From: Salininema proteolyticum
GTDB lineage: Bacteria; Actinomycetota; Actinomycetes; Mycobacteriales; Micromonosporaceae
Direction: 5' to 3'
Length of the DNA stretch: 64,000 nucleotides
Assembly: GCF_042685645.1 (NCBI RefSeq)
Contig: NZ_JBHUNX010000001.1
Location: forward strand, 4,154,001 to 4,218,000
Shown here: positions 36,369-44,113 of the stretch, piece by piece
How the letters are laid out: each line of letters starts with the position of its first letter
How positions within the stretch are numbered: the stretch's first letter is position 1
Program-made: the position numbers and the translations under genes
The notes under the pieces: generated by a model
The model's database searches: none
Told to the model about the DNA's origin: nothing
Seen by the model: only the letters and a program-made list of their open reading frames with translations

Positions 36369-36530
36369 CACCGCTCCGCGGTTCCGCGTCCGCCGGAGCG
36401 CAGTGCCCTCGATCACCCTGCCGCACAGGGGTCCGGGTTCTCGCACGGCTCGCCGAAACGGACGACGATCACTCCCCCGGATGCCCGAAACCCGCCCCCG
36501 AAAGGGGGACCCGGGACTAGGGTATTAGCT

Positions 36531-37421
36531 GTGACAGGGACGTACAGCTGCTCCTTCTGCGGCACCGTGAACCGGGTTCCCCCGCAGCCCTGCATCGACG
36601 AGTGCAGCCATTGCGGGACCATCCGCTCGCCCGGCCTGGGCCGCCAACCATCGCCCGACCCCGAATGGCTGCTGGCCGACTGCGACGAGCCGTCGGAGGA
36701 GTTCCCGTCCTACCACTGCCCCGCCTGCGCGTACGACTACTTCACCGGCGCCGGCTCCTGCCCGCTGTGCGGCGCGGACACTCCCGCGGGCCTCGAGTCC
36801 CGGTCGGTCGTCACGTCGGCCCGGTGCACTCCCTTTACTGTGGACTCCGGTAGCGCCTACGAATCCATTCCCCGCCCCCGCCGCTGGCTCAGCGGGGGCC
36901 CGGAGGAACTGCGCCCCACCTACCTCCCCTACTGGCTGTGGACCGGGGAGTACCGCTTCTCCTACACCGCCGACCGCTCCCACACCCGCTGGACGAAGAA
37001 GTCCCTGCTCGCACGCCCCCGCCGCCACGTGGACAAGTCCACCGAGACCGGGTGCGACCGCCGGCCCCTGCAGAACATGTACCCGGCGACCAGCGCTTTC
37101 CCGCGACTCGACCTTTCCGCGATGGCCTCCCGCGCCTACCCGTCGCTGTCGGCGCTAGAGCGCGACGACTGGAACGACTGCGTACTGCCGGACATCAAGC
37201 CGGGCGACGCGTTCGTCGGAGTGAAGGACCGCGTCAACCGCGTCCTCCACAACGAGCTGTCCGTGGAGAGCGCCCGCACCGAGACGACCGGACTGCGAGT
37301 CTCCCTCGAGTTCACCCACCTGCGCTATCAGCTGATATACCTGTCCTTCTGGCTGCTGACCGGCAGCCGCCGACACGAGGCGACCCTCGTTCCCGCCTGG
37401 CGGGCACCCGGAGCGGACTGA
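36531..37421 (+). CDS. Zinc-ribbon protein of unknown function
   Basis: A 296-residue protein. The N-terminus has two Cys4 modules: CSFCGTVNRVPPQ with CSHCG, then CPACAYDYFTGAGSCPLCGA. The rest is unfamiliar and ends in a hydrophobic stretch (YQLIYLSFWLLTG), so a membrane association is possible. TAGGGT lies just before the GTG at 36531 with no ribosome-binding site, which suggests leaderless translation. Nothing nearby indicates a pathway. Confidence 0.65.
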   Translation: MTGTYSCSFCGTVNRVPPQPCIDECSHCGTIRSPGLGRQPSPDPEWLLADCDEPSEEFPSYHCPACAYDYFTGAGSCPLCGADTPAGLESRSVVTSARCTPFTVDSGSAYESIPRPRRWLSGGPEELRPTYLPYWLWTGEYRFSYTADRSHTRWTKKSLLARPRRHVDKSTETGCDRRPLQNMYPATSAFPRLDLSAMASRAYPSLSALERDDWNDCVLPDIKPGDAFVGVKDRVNRVLHNELSVESARTETTGLRVSLEFTHLRYQLIYLSFWLLTGSRRHEATLVPAWRAPGAD

Positions 37422-37703
37422 ATCCCGATTAGACACCGACAGTAATCAACTCTCCGACACAGAGTGATTCCGTCGGTGATGGATGTCCTACGGCACCCGG
37501 GGGAAGGAATCCGTCACAGGATCACGGGCATCGGGGCGCCCGTTTTACCCGGAACCGCCCGTTACCGCGCGCCGCCGCCCCTCTCCCGGGCCCCTGAGAC
37601 TGGTAGGTTGGTGCAACCTCGGGCCCGACCAGGCCGTGTTTCCTCCAGGTCCCCGTGACCGTCCACGGCAAGGTGCCCCAGTCGAACCAAGGGAGAAGAC
37701 ACT

Positions 37704-38744
37704 ATGTCCCATAAGCGTCGCGCGCCCTGGTGGATCCACAGCTTCGTGTGGATCGGCGCCTTCGTGATGGTCGTGGCGGCAAGCGCCGCCACCGTCACCC
37801 AGCTGACGATCAACCGGGTCAACGACTCGGTGGCGACGTCCGACCTCTTGGGCGAGAACCGCGCCGACTTCAACCCCGACGACATCAAGGGGCCGCTGAA
37901 CTTCCTCGTCCTCGGCGTGGACAAGGAGGACGACGGGTTCTCCCGCGCCGACACCGTCATGATCGCCCACATCAGCGAGGACCTCGACAAGACCTACCTC
38001 GTCTCGCTACCCCGCGACCTCTACGTTGAAGTCGCCGACTGCGGCTCCGGATTCCCCTGCCAGGGCAAGCTCAACTCCTCCGCCTCGCGGTTCCAGGACT
38101 GGGACAAGTCCCAGGCCAACATCCTGCAGACGATCACCAACCTGACCGGGGTGAAGTTCCACGGCGCGGTCCACGCGAACTTCGACGGCTTCATGGACCT
38201 CATCGACCTGATCGGCGAGGTCGAGCTGTGCCCCTGGCACGACATCACCTCGATCCACGGCGACAAGAAGACCTACCCGGCCGGCTGCGACATGTACGAC
38301 AAGGAAGACGCGCTCGACCTGGTCCGCCAGCGCTACGGCTGGGACAGCGACGAGGACTACGCGAACGGCACCTGGGGCGACTTCGGGCGACAGAAGATGC
38401 AGCAGCAGGCCATCATGAACCTCCTGCAGGGGGCCAAGGACAAGGGGTACCACAAGGACCCGGTCAAGGCCGTCGAGATGCTCGACGGCATCGGCTCCAA
38501 CCTCACCGTCGACCTGGGCGAAGTGAAACTGACCGACTTCATCGTGGCCCTGCGCGGCCTCGACCCGAAGGACATGAAGCAGCTGAAGGTCCCCTCCGAG
38601 GCACAGGACATCGGGAGCCAGTCCTTCGTCGTCATGAACGAGATGAACGGGCAGAAGCAGGCCGCCGACGAACTGTGGGAGGCCATCCAGAACGACACGC
38701 TGGACGACTGGATCGCCCAGAACCCCGACTGGGTCAACGAGTAA
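37704..38744 (+). CDS. LytR-CpsA-Psr (LCP) family glycopolymer ligase
   Basis: A 346-residue membrane-anchored enzyme that transfers lipid-linked glycopolymers (arabinogalactan or teichoic-acid-like) to peptidoglycan outside the cell. One N-terminal helix (SFVWIGAFVMVVAASAATVT) is followed by the LCP domain: LNFLVLGVDKEDDGFSRADT, MIAHISEDLDKTYLVSLPRD with the conserved Arg/Asp, and DALDLVRQRYGWDSDEDY-type and GDFGRQKMQQQ segments. AAGGGAGAAG precedes the ATG. A strong hairpin follows. Confidence 0.92.
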   Translation: MSHKRRAPWWIHSFVWIGAFVMVVAASAATVTQLTINRVNDSVATSDLLGENRADFNPDDIKGPLNFLVLGVDKEDDGFSRADTVMIAHISEDLDKTYLVSLPRDLYVEVADCGSGFPCQGKLNSSASRFQDWDKSQANILQTITNLTGVKFHGAVHANFDGFMDLIDLIGEVELCPWHDITSIHGDKKTYPAGCDMYDKEDALDLVRQRYGWDSDEDYANGTWGDFGRQKMQQQAIMNLLQGAKDKGYHKDPVKAVEMLDGIGSNLTVDLGEVKLTDFIVALRGLDPKDMKQLKVPSEAQDIGSQSFVVMNEMNGQKQAADELWEAIQNDTLDDWIAQNPDWVNE

Positions 38745-38786
38745 CCACCGGCGCGCCCGCCGAGGACGGCCGCCGACGAGACTCCA

Positions 38787-38830
38787 CGGGGAGGGGCCCG
38801 GTTCCCGCGCGAGAACCGGGCCCCTCCCCG
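38787..38830. terminator. Strong bidirectional hairpin
   Basis: CGGGGAGGGGCCCGGTTC (38787-38804) pairs perfectly with GAACCGGGCCCCTCCCCG (38813-38830), an 18-bp stem with an 8-base loop. It lies between the LCP gene and the convergent endolysin-like gene. Confidence 0.85.
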
Positions 38831-38836
38831 TCCTCC

Positions 38837-39595
38837 TCAGTCCTTAAAGGCAGCGGCCCACGTCACGGGGCCGATGAGCCCGTCGACCTTGAGCGCCCGG
38901 TCCCGCTGGAAGGCGCGGACCAGGACGTCCCACTCGTCGCCGTACTTGCCGTCGTTGCCGTAGCGGGTGAGGTACTTCTTCCCCTTCCCGATGTCCCAGC
39001 CGCGCTCGATGAGCCGACGGGCCCACAGTTTCAGCCAGTCGGAGGCGAGCCTGCCGCCATAGCGCTCGCCGTACCAGCCGGAAATGCTCTCATCGCCCCA
39101 GTGGGCCCAGCCGAAGTAGAAGCCCGCGGGCAGCGGGAATCCGTACTCTCCGTCGCCGGGGTCTCCGCCGCCCGGATCGGCGATCTTCCAGGAGTTCGCG
39201 TCGTCGTAGGGCTGCCCGGAGCTGCCGTCGGGCCCGCGGCCGACCGAGATGTGCATGTGGGCCGTGTGCGGGTTCGAGCCCCGGTAGGTCCACCACTCCC
39301 AGCCGGTGTGGATCCCGGCGATGAGCCGGTTGGCGATCACGTACTTCAGGTTGGAGTGGCGCTTGTCCGGGTGGACGAGGTGGTCGGTGAGCGCGTCGAT
39401 GTCGACGCCCGCACCGGGGTCGTGGGTGATGTCCAGGGCGCAGACGACGTTCTGCGCGTTGGGATTGTGGTCGCTGTCGGTGCCCTGGTGGGCGGGGTCT
39501 CCGATGGTCCCGTCGGATCGCTTCGATCGGCCGGGGGCGAGTGCGTCGATCTCGTCGCGGAGGCGGACGAGGCTGTTGGCGAGGCGCCACGACAT
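38837..39595 (-). CDS. Endolysin-like protein: M15-like peptidase plus peptidoglycan-binding domain
   Basis: A 252-residue protein resembling actinophage lysins. The N-terminal half has the metal-ligand pattern of M15-type D,D-peptidases: GTDSDHNPN with a following CALDITHD, and the HMHISVG pair. The C-terminus is a peptidoglycan-binding type-1 repeat (DEWDVLVRAFQRDRALKVDG then LIGPVTWAAAF). There is no signal peptide, as in phage lysins that rely on a holin. AGGAGA lies seven bases before the ATG. It stands alone, outside the prophage that starts at 43.9 kb, so it is a remnant or a domesticated gene. Confidence 0.78.
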   Translation of the reverse strand: MSWRLANSLVRLRDEIDALAPGRSKRSDGTIGDPAHQGTDSDHNPNAQNVVCALDITHDPGAGVDIDALTDHLVHPDKRHSNLKYVIANRLIAGIHTGWEWWTYRGSNPHTAHMHISVGRGPDGSSGQPYDDANSWKIADPGGGDPGDGEYGFPLPAGFYFGWAHWGDESISGWYGERYGGRLASDWLKLWARRLIERGWDIGKGKKYLTRYGNDGKYGDEWDVLVRAFQRDRALKVDGLIGPVTWAAAFKD

Positions 39596-39968
39596 GAGTG
39601 TTCTCCTGTCTCTCGGGGTCGGTCATACGGGGACCGGCGGGCGGGGCCGCGCGTCGTGAGGCGCGCCAGGGATGTCAACGGCCGATTGAGGAGAGGAGAG
39701 ATTATCGGACCACCGGTGGAGGAGCCAGTATGCCCGATAAATGCTCGTATTTCCAGGGATGTGTCCGTGTGTCGTATTCCGGCGGGTCGGGGATGACCGC
39801 TATTCAAGGGCGTTATCGCACCACCGGGCATTCGCGAACAGCGAAGACCGAGTCTTGTTCATGACCGTGGACAACCCGTTCGAGTTACAAGGGCCGGGCC
39901 GAAAAGCCCCCCCTCAGAAGGGACTCCCCACACAACGAGGCCCCTCGATACCCGACTACCCTGACGGC

Positions 39969-40125
39969 ATGCGCGACTTCCGTATCGCCGTCTCCGAAGA
40001 CGCACTCGAGGACCTCCGCGATCCGAATCGCCGATCCCAGCCCGTTCGTGCCACAGCCCCGGGTAGGTCTTCGCCGACTTCTTGCGGCATCACGCCGAGC
40101 GACTCGCCGCGTAGTGGACCCGCCT
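39969..40125 (+). pseudogene. Probable 5' remnant of an epoxide hydrolase gene
   Basis: The ATG at 39969 begins MRDFRIAVSEDALEDLRDP, which closely resembles the N-terminal domain of microsomal-type epoxide hydrolases (typically FRIAVP...LxDLRxRLxxTRWP). After about 20 residues similarity stops: the frame turns Ser/Pro-rich, and another frame ends in DFLRHHAERLAA and a stop at 40115. The rest of the roughly 380-residue enzyme is gone. GGC-rich sequence but no clear ribosome-binding site precedes it. Confidence 0.5.
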
Positions 40126-40314
40126 GTAGAGCCCTCTCGATGGCCTCTATACAGGTGTCCAGACCGGGATCCATACCGCCACACTCGGTATAACGCCAGT
40201 TCAATGGGTAGGTTTTTGACGTGCTCCGCGGCCAGGCAATACATATTTCCCGGGGGTTCGCGTGGAAAGGAGAAGGGCAGGTGCACGGGCCGCCCATACG
40301 AGTGCATGGGCATG

Positions 40315-40341
40315 AAAAAAGCCCGCCGGAGCGGGCTTTTT
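40315..40341. terminator. Bidirectional intrinsic terminator
   Basis: AAAAAAGCCCGC, a 4-base loop and GCGGGCTTTTT form a stem flanked by A and T runs, a terminator on both strands. On the minus strand it lies 12 bases past the toxin stop. Confidence 0.9.
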
Positions 40342-40352
40342 ACTGAAGTTGG

Positions 40353-40640
40353 TCAGCGGCGTTTGTAGGCCTTGTCGCGGCTGAGGATGTCCAGCACGAT
40401 AACGACCAGGCGGCCGTCGTGGATCTCATAGATGATGCGGCACCGGCCGACCCGGATCCGCCATTCATTGTCCCGCCCGGCGAGCTTCCGCACGCCATCC
40501 GGCCGCGGCTCGCGCGACAGCCTGTCCAATGCCAGCAGCACCCGGCGCCGTTCTGATTTGTCCAGCGAGCCGATTTGCTTTTCGACGCGCTTGGAGACCT
40601 CGACTCGCCACTGTCCAACCTCGTTGTTGTCATCGGCCAC
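40353..40640 (-). CDS. RelE/ParE-family toxin
   Basis: A 95-residue toxin of the RelE/ParE superfamily, probably a ribosome-dependent mRNA interferase. It shows EVSKRVEKQIGSLDKSERRR, GVRKLAGRDNEWRIRVGRCR and IIYEIHDGRLVVIVLDILSR ending in DKAYKRR, the canonical RelE pattern with C-terminal basic residues. The GTG start overlaps the antitoxin stop (TAGTG), so it is translationally coupled to the antitoxin. A terminator follows. Confidence 0.92.
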   Translation of the reverse strand: MADDNNEVGQWRVEVSKRVEKQIGSLDKSERRRVLLALDRLSREPRPDGVRKLAGRDNEWRIRVGRCRIIYEIHDGRLVVIVLDILSRDKAYKRR

Positions 40641-40918
40641 TAGGCCGCCTCCTCATCGGTTTTCAAGTCGGCGGAATAGTGCTCCATGAGCACGCTCAGC
40701 GGCGTATAGGGCTCGTCTCCCTGCTCTGCGCGGGCCTCGTCGGCCCGTCGCGCCAGGTAGGCATCCTCGGCCTGTTCCATGGCTTCGGCGTCCTCCACGG
40801 GCACTAGCGCGGCGATGCGCCGACCCTTCTTGGTTAGGTAGAGACGATCTCCGACCACGCTCACCCGCGTCGCCAGCTCGGAGAGCTGGTCACGCGCGTT
40901 GCTCATCGAGACCTCATC
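40640..40918 (-). CDS. Phd/YefM-family antitoxin
   Basis: A 92-residue antitoxin. VSMSNARDQLSELATRVSVV and RLYLTKKGRRIAALVPVEDA are the classic Phd/YefM DNA-binding domain. The acidic C-terminus would wrap the toxin. I chose the GTG at 40918 (AAGGA six bases upstream) because it includes the conserved first strand; an ATG at 40906 would remove it. A near-consensus promoter lies about 50 bases upstream, and autorepression by the antitoxin complex is the family rule. Confidence 0.9.
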   Translation of the reverse strand, partial: DEVSMSNARDQLSELATRVSVVGDRLYLTKKGRRIAALVPVEDAEAMEQAEDAYLARRADEARAEQGDEPYTPLSVLMEHYSADLKTDEEAA

Positions 40919-41432
40919 CACCTCATTTCCTTGTTCTGAACGGCTAATCACAATGCACACTCCTCTACAATTTTGAATCATACGCCTTCTTGTACATTTT
41001 GGCAATATGGCATGTTGGGTGGTTAGAGGAAGCCCGGACATGGCTGCTTGTTCCTTTCCATGCCGCGGCCTCGCCGACACCACCTAACGCCGAGGCAGCT
41101 TGCAAGAACGATGTGAGGCACGAGCTGAAACAGGAGCGGGTTTCAGTTGGCTGGGTTTCAAGGCCCCACCTGAAGAAATGGAGGCGTCCGGGATGTGGCC
41201 AGGATCGAAGAGACAGATTTATAGGTCCTGACCTCCAACGTCCGGGATATCCGGGACGTTTTGAAGAAGTTTTGAAAAGTAGCAGAAGGTGAGTACTACA
41301 GAGAGATGCCTTAATATCACATTGAGTCATGATATCCACTTGCGACTTACGCGGAGTCCGGTTCCGCGTAAGTGAGGAGCTGGCCCGAGCGGTTCTGAAC
41401 CGTCCCTAGCTGGACCTCTGACGGAAGGCACG
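40919..41432. other. Gap between toxin-antitoxin operon and tRNA
   Basis: Apart from the operon promoter, these roughly 500 bases hold no gene I can support. The sequence is AT-richer than the host average, which fits a mobile or acquired toxin-antitoxin island. Confidence 0.5.
40977..41005 (-). promoter_or_regulatory. Promoter of the toxin-antitoxin operon
   Basis: On the minus strand TTGCCA (41000-41005) and TATGAT (40977-40982) are exactly 17 bases apart, close to the sigma-70/SigA consensus. The predicted start is near 40970. Confidence 0.75.
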
Positions 41433-41467
41433 AAAAAACCCGCCACCATGTTATCGCTGGTAACGGG
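41433..41467 (-). terminator. Intrinsic terminator after tRNA-Ser(UGA)
   Basis: Read on the minus strand, CCCGTTACCA, a 9-base loop and TGGTGGCGGG form an imperfect stem followed by six T residues, 17 bases beyond the tRNA 3' end. Confidence 0.8.
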
Positions 41468-41483
41468 CATATTTTCGCTGCTA

Positions 41484-41574
41484 TGGCGGAGGAGGTGGGA
41501 TTCGAACCCACGGTAGGGAATCACCCTACGGCGGTTTTCAAGACCGCTGCACTAGTCCGCTATGCGACTCCTCC
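41484..41574 (-). tRNA. tRNA-Ser (anticodon UGA)
   Basis: Minus-strand class II tRNA. The acceptor GGAGGAG pairs with CTCCTCC followed by G and an encoded CCA. The anticodon loop is CUUGAAA flanked by a five-pair stem, giving UGA. A long variable arm and the T-loop TTCGAAT are present. Confidence 0.97.
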
Positions 41575-41806
41575 AGGGGCGCCTTTTCGGGCCGCCTAGA
41601 AGAGTATCAAAGGTCAGCGGCCGGGCGGCTGTGCGGGGGACGGGAAGTAGGCTCGCGGGATCCGCTCGGCGGTCTTCCCATCGCTCGCGCGGCCGGTGGC
41701 CGAAGCGGGAAGCGAAAGGCCCGCCTTGGTCGGGCGAGAAGTGAAAGGCCTGACCGATCGGGGCGGGACGTGGACGGCAGGTCCGGCCGCTTCGCGACTT
41801 GCGGGC

Positions 41807-42664
41807 TCAGCAGCGGCCGGAGACGGGGCAGGTGCCGCAGACGGCGGGCCGCTCGGCGTTGAGGGCCAGGCAGCAGGTCTTCCGCTCGTACTGGAGCCGG
41901 CCCAGCTCGTCGGTGCGGATCTCGACAAGGTCGGGAACGTCGAAGAGCTCGAGCAGCGTCTTGGCCGCGACTTCGGGCGGCTCGACGCCGAGGTCCGCGA
42001 AGGCGGCGGCCGTGTAGGCGATGGCCGAGGCGATGGAGCCGCGCATGAGGCGGCGGCTGAGGCGGACGCGCTCGGTGATGCGATCCATGACCAGCGAAAG
42101 GTGTCCCTCGTAGACGGTGGCGCGTATGGTGCGGAGCATTTCGGCCTCGTCGGCGACGACGGTCGTGCCGGGGTTGGCCCGGGCGGGATCGTGGCCGAGG
42201 ACGAGGAAGCGGTCGGTCTTCTGCCGTGCCAGGAAGAGCGGGTCCCGGTCGGCGTCGACGGAGTAGGAGAAGTCGGCCAGCCCCATGGCGGGGACGCGGC
42301 GGGCGGTGAGGTATCCGAAGACGACGGGCGCGATCACCCAGTAGCTGTAGGTCTTCCAGGCCAGAGAGGCCGAGACGTGCGGGGCGCCGCCGCGGGTGCG
42401 GTCGAGCGAGGAGAGGAGCAGATCGAGGAGGGCCTCGTCGGCCAGCAGGTCCTCGGCGCCGGCCCAGTCGATTCCGGCGGGCTCGCGGTCGGGGCGCAGC
42501 CAGTATTCGATGCCGCGGAGGAGGCGGTCGCCGTGGAGTTCGGACACGTGCCGTGCGGCGGCCTGAAGGGGTGCGATGGTCTCTCCGCCGGCGGGACAGA
42601 TGACGGGCACGGGGAAGCGGTCGCCGATGGGCCGGGTGACCGTGGCCGACGAAGCGGGTTTCAA
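41807..42664 (-). CDS. FhuF-like (2Fe-2S) ferric-siderophore reductase
   Basis: A 285-residue cytoplasmic reductase that would release iron from ferric siderophores. The C-terminal cluster-binding motif is clear: RKTCCLAL...CGTCP, a CC-x10-C-x2-C arrangement unique to FhuF-like proteins. The central region ATVYEGHLSLVMDRITERVR resembles the IucA/FhuF domain. The start is a TTG at 42664 with GGGAGG at good spacing. A DtxR/IdeR-type iron box lies 22 bases upstream, so expression should rise when iron is scarce. Confidence 0.88.
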   Translation of the reverse strand: MKPASSATVTRPIGDRFPVPVICPAGGETIAPLQAAARHVSELHGDRLLRGIEYWLRPDREPAGIDWAGAEDLLADEALLDLLLSSLDRTRGGAPHVSASLAWKTYSYWVIAPVVFGYLTARRVPAMGLADFSYSVDADRDPLFLARQKTDRFLVLGHDPARANPGTTVVADEAEMLRTIRATVYEGHLSLVMDRITERVRLSRRLMRGSIASAIAYTAAAFADLGVEPPEVAAKTLLELFDVPDLVEIRTDELGRLQYERKTCCLALNAERPAVCGTCPVSGRC

Positions 42665-43062
42665 GCGAGCCTCCCCTCGGAGAGATAAGGTACGCCTAAC
42701 CTTACCTGATTATCCGGCCGATCTGTCAACTAGCCGACAGCTTGGGCGGGCCGAAATTCCGGAGCGGAAGAGCGCCGGGAACTGGACACCGGGCCCAGAT
42801 GGAACAATAGGTTAATTCATTTCCGAGGTCGGGGCCGCGGAAACCGCGGATCTCGCAGAGGCGGTCGAGGACGGCAGAGGGAGGCGACGCGATCGGGCGG
42901 CGTCGCCGATATTGATGGAGATCACGACGCCTCGCCTGTACCGTGTCCATCGTCCCGAGCCGGTCCCTCCCGCCATCGCACACCCTGTGCGATCGATATC
43001 CGCGCAGCGCCGACGACGAGGCGGGAGAAATCCGGCGAGAGGAAGGGGCTATCTTGGCCCCT
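42665..43062. other. Divergent intergenic region
   Basis: This holds the iron box and the promoters of the reductase and the CPBP gene; no further gene or repeat is evident. Confidence 0.5.
42686..42704. promoter_or_regulatory. Iron box (DtxR/IdeR-type operator)
   Basis: TAAGGTACGCCTAACCTTA is a near-palindromic 19-mer that matches the DtxR/IdeR consensus TTAGGTTAGGCTAACCTAA at most positions (read on the minus strand). It sits just before the FhuF-like gene. Confidence 0.85.
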
Positions 43063-43830
43063 ATGAGTGTCGAGACCCGCCTGCCCTCCCGGACCGTCAA
43101 GCAGGAAGTCGCCATCGTCCTCGCCCTGTCCCTGGGCGCCTCGGCGATCTGGTCGGTCATCTCCTTCGCCGGGATCCTCACCGAACCCGGCGGGCTGGCC
43201 GACAGCTCCGTGGCCATGAACGCGGCCCGCGCCGAGGAGCAGCGCCCCTGGCTGGACCTCGCCCGGCAGCTGGCGTCGTTCGCGCTGGGGCTGGCTCCCG
43301 CAGTGCTGGCCCTGCACCTGCTGAACCTTGACCGCGGCAACCCCTTCCGACTGATAGGGCTCGACCGGAGCCGACCGGGGAGAGACGTCCTGGCGGGCCT
43401 GGGGCTGGCCGCGGCCATCGGAGTTCCGGGCCTGGGCCTCTACCTCGCGGCGCGGGAGCTGGGGTTCAACGCCTCGATCAGCGCCTCCACCCTGAACGAG
43501 GTGTGGTGGGCCGTCCCGGTCCTCATTCTGATGGCGCTCAAGGCCGCCCTGGTCGAGGAGGTCGTCGGCGTCGGCTACCTGGTCGAACGGCTCCGGCAGA
43601 TCGGCTGGTCCCCGACGGTGATCATCCTCTCCCACGCCCTCCTCAGAGGCGGCTACCACCTGTACCAGGGGCTCGGGGGCTTCATCGGCAATGCCGTCAT
43701 GGGCGTCGTCTTCGCCCTTTTCTACCTGCGTTTCAAGCGAACAGGCCCCCTCGTCGCCGCCCACTTCGCCCTCGACATCGCGGCCTTCGCGGGGTACGAG
43801 CTCCTGGCGGACCGGGTGAGCTGGCTCTAG
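43063..43830 (+). CDS. CPBP-family intramembrane protease-like protein
   Basis: A 255-residue protein with about eight hydrophobic segments and the CPBP/Abi domain. The first motif reads AALVEEVVGVGYLVERL: the two glutamates are kept, but the Arg of the usual EExxxR is replaced. The later motifs, SHALLRGGYHLYQG, GNAVMGVVFALFYLR and HFALDIAAF, are normal. Members act as CAAX-type proteases or in bacteriocin immunity, and the change may affect activity. GGAAGGGG is better spaced for a TTG at 43054 (three codons longer) than for the ATG at 43063. Confidence 0.82.
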   Translation: MSVETRLPSRTVKQEVAIVLALSLGASAIWSVISFAGILTEPGGLADSSVAMNAARAEEQRPWLDLARQLASFALGLAPAVLALHLLNLDRGNPFRLIGLDRSRPGRDVLAGLGLAAAIGVPGLGLYLAARELGFNASISASTLNEVWWAVPVLILMALKAALVEEVVGVGYLVERLRQIGWSPTVIILSHALLRGGYHLYQGLGGFIGNAVMGVVFALFYLRFKRTGPLVAAHFALDIAAFAGYELLADRVSWL

Positions 43831-43904
43831 TTCCCCGCCAACCCCGTTTCACACCCGTCGGCGACGGCAGGTATCCTGGACCGAGATATGCTTCGGCATG
43901 TCCT

Positions 43905-43995
43905 GGAGGATTCGCATAGTGGCCTAGTGCGCCCGCCTGCTAAGCGGGTTCAGGGTGATCCCCTGTCGAGGGTTCGAATCCCTCATCCTCCGCCA
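43905..43995 (+). tRNA. tRNA-Ser (anticodon GCU), probable prophage attachment site
   Basis: Plus-strand class II tRNA: the acceptor GGAGGAT pairs with ATCCTCC, then G and an encoded CCA. The anticodon loop CUGCUAA gives GCU, and the T-loop is TTCGAAT. A tyrosine integrase starts its 3' end 118 bases downstream, the normal layout when a phage integrates into a tRNA 3' end. The tRNA is intact, so the element restores the 3' half. Confidence 0.95.
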
Positions 43996-43998
43996 CTT

Positions 43999-44044
43999 TT
44001 AACCCGTGACTTGCTTCTGAACAGGGAGTATAGTCGCGGGTTAA
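43999..44044. promoter_or_regulatory. Inverted repeat between tRNA and integrase
   Basis: TTAACCCGTGAC (43999-44010) and GTCGCGGGTTAA (44033-44044) are 12-base inverted arms with one mismatch. It could end the tRNA transcript or be an integrase/excisionase arm site next to the core att site. Confidence 0.5.
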
Positions 44045-44113
44045 TTTGTACTTGTGTAGGTTACGAGCGGTTCATTCAGGTTGAGTTCCCCCACTTTTCC
44101 CCCACCAGATCCC

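Larger units (their letters stand above)
39596..40352. other. Degenerate region with gene remnants
   Basis: About 760 bases with no intact gene. It contains a probable epoxide hydrolase remnant (listed separately), short broken frames on both strands, and ends in the bidirectional terminator that closes the toxin-antitoxin operon. Confidence 0.6.

Noticed and set aside
40990..41292. 100-residue plus-strand gene between the toxin-antitoxin pair and tRNA-Ser
   Set aside because: There is no ribosome-binding site, its start lies in the operon promoter, and the translation has no recognisable pattern.
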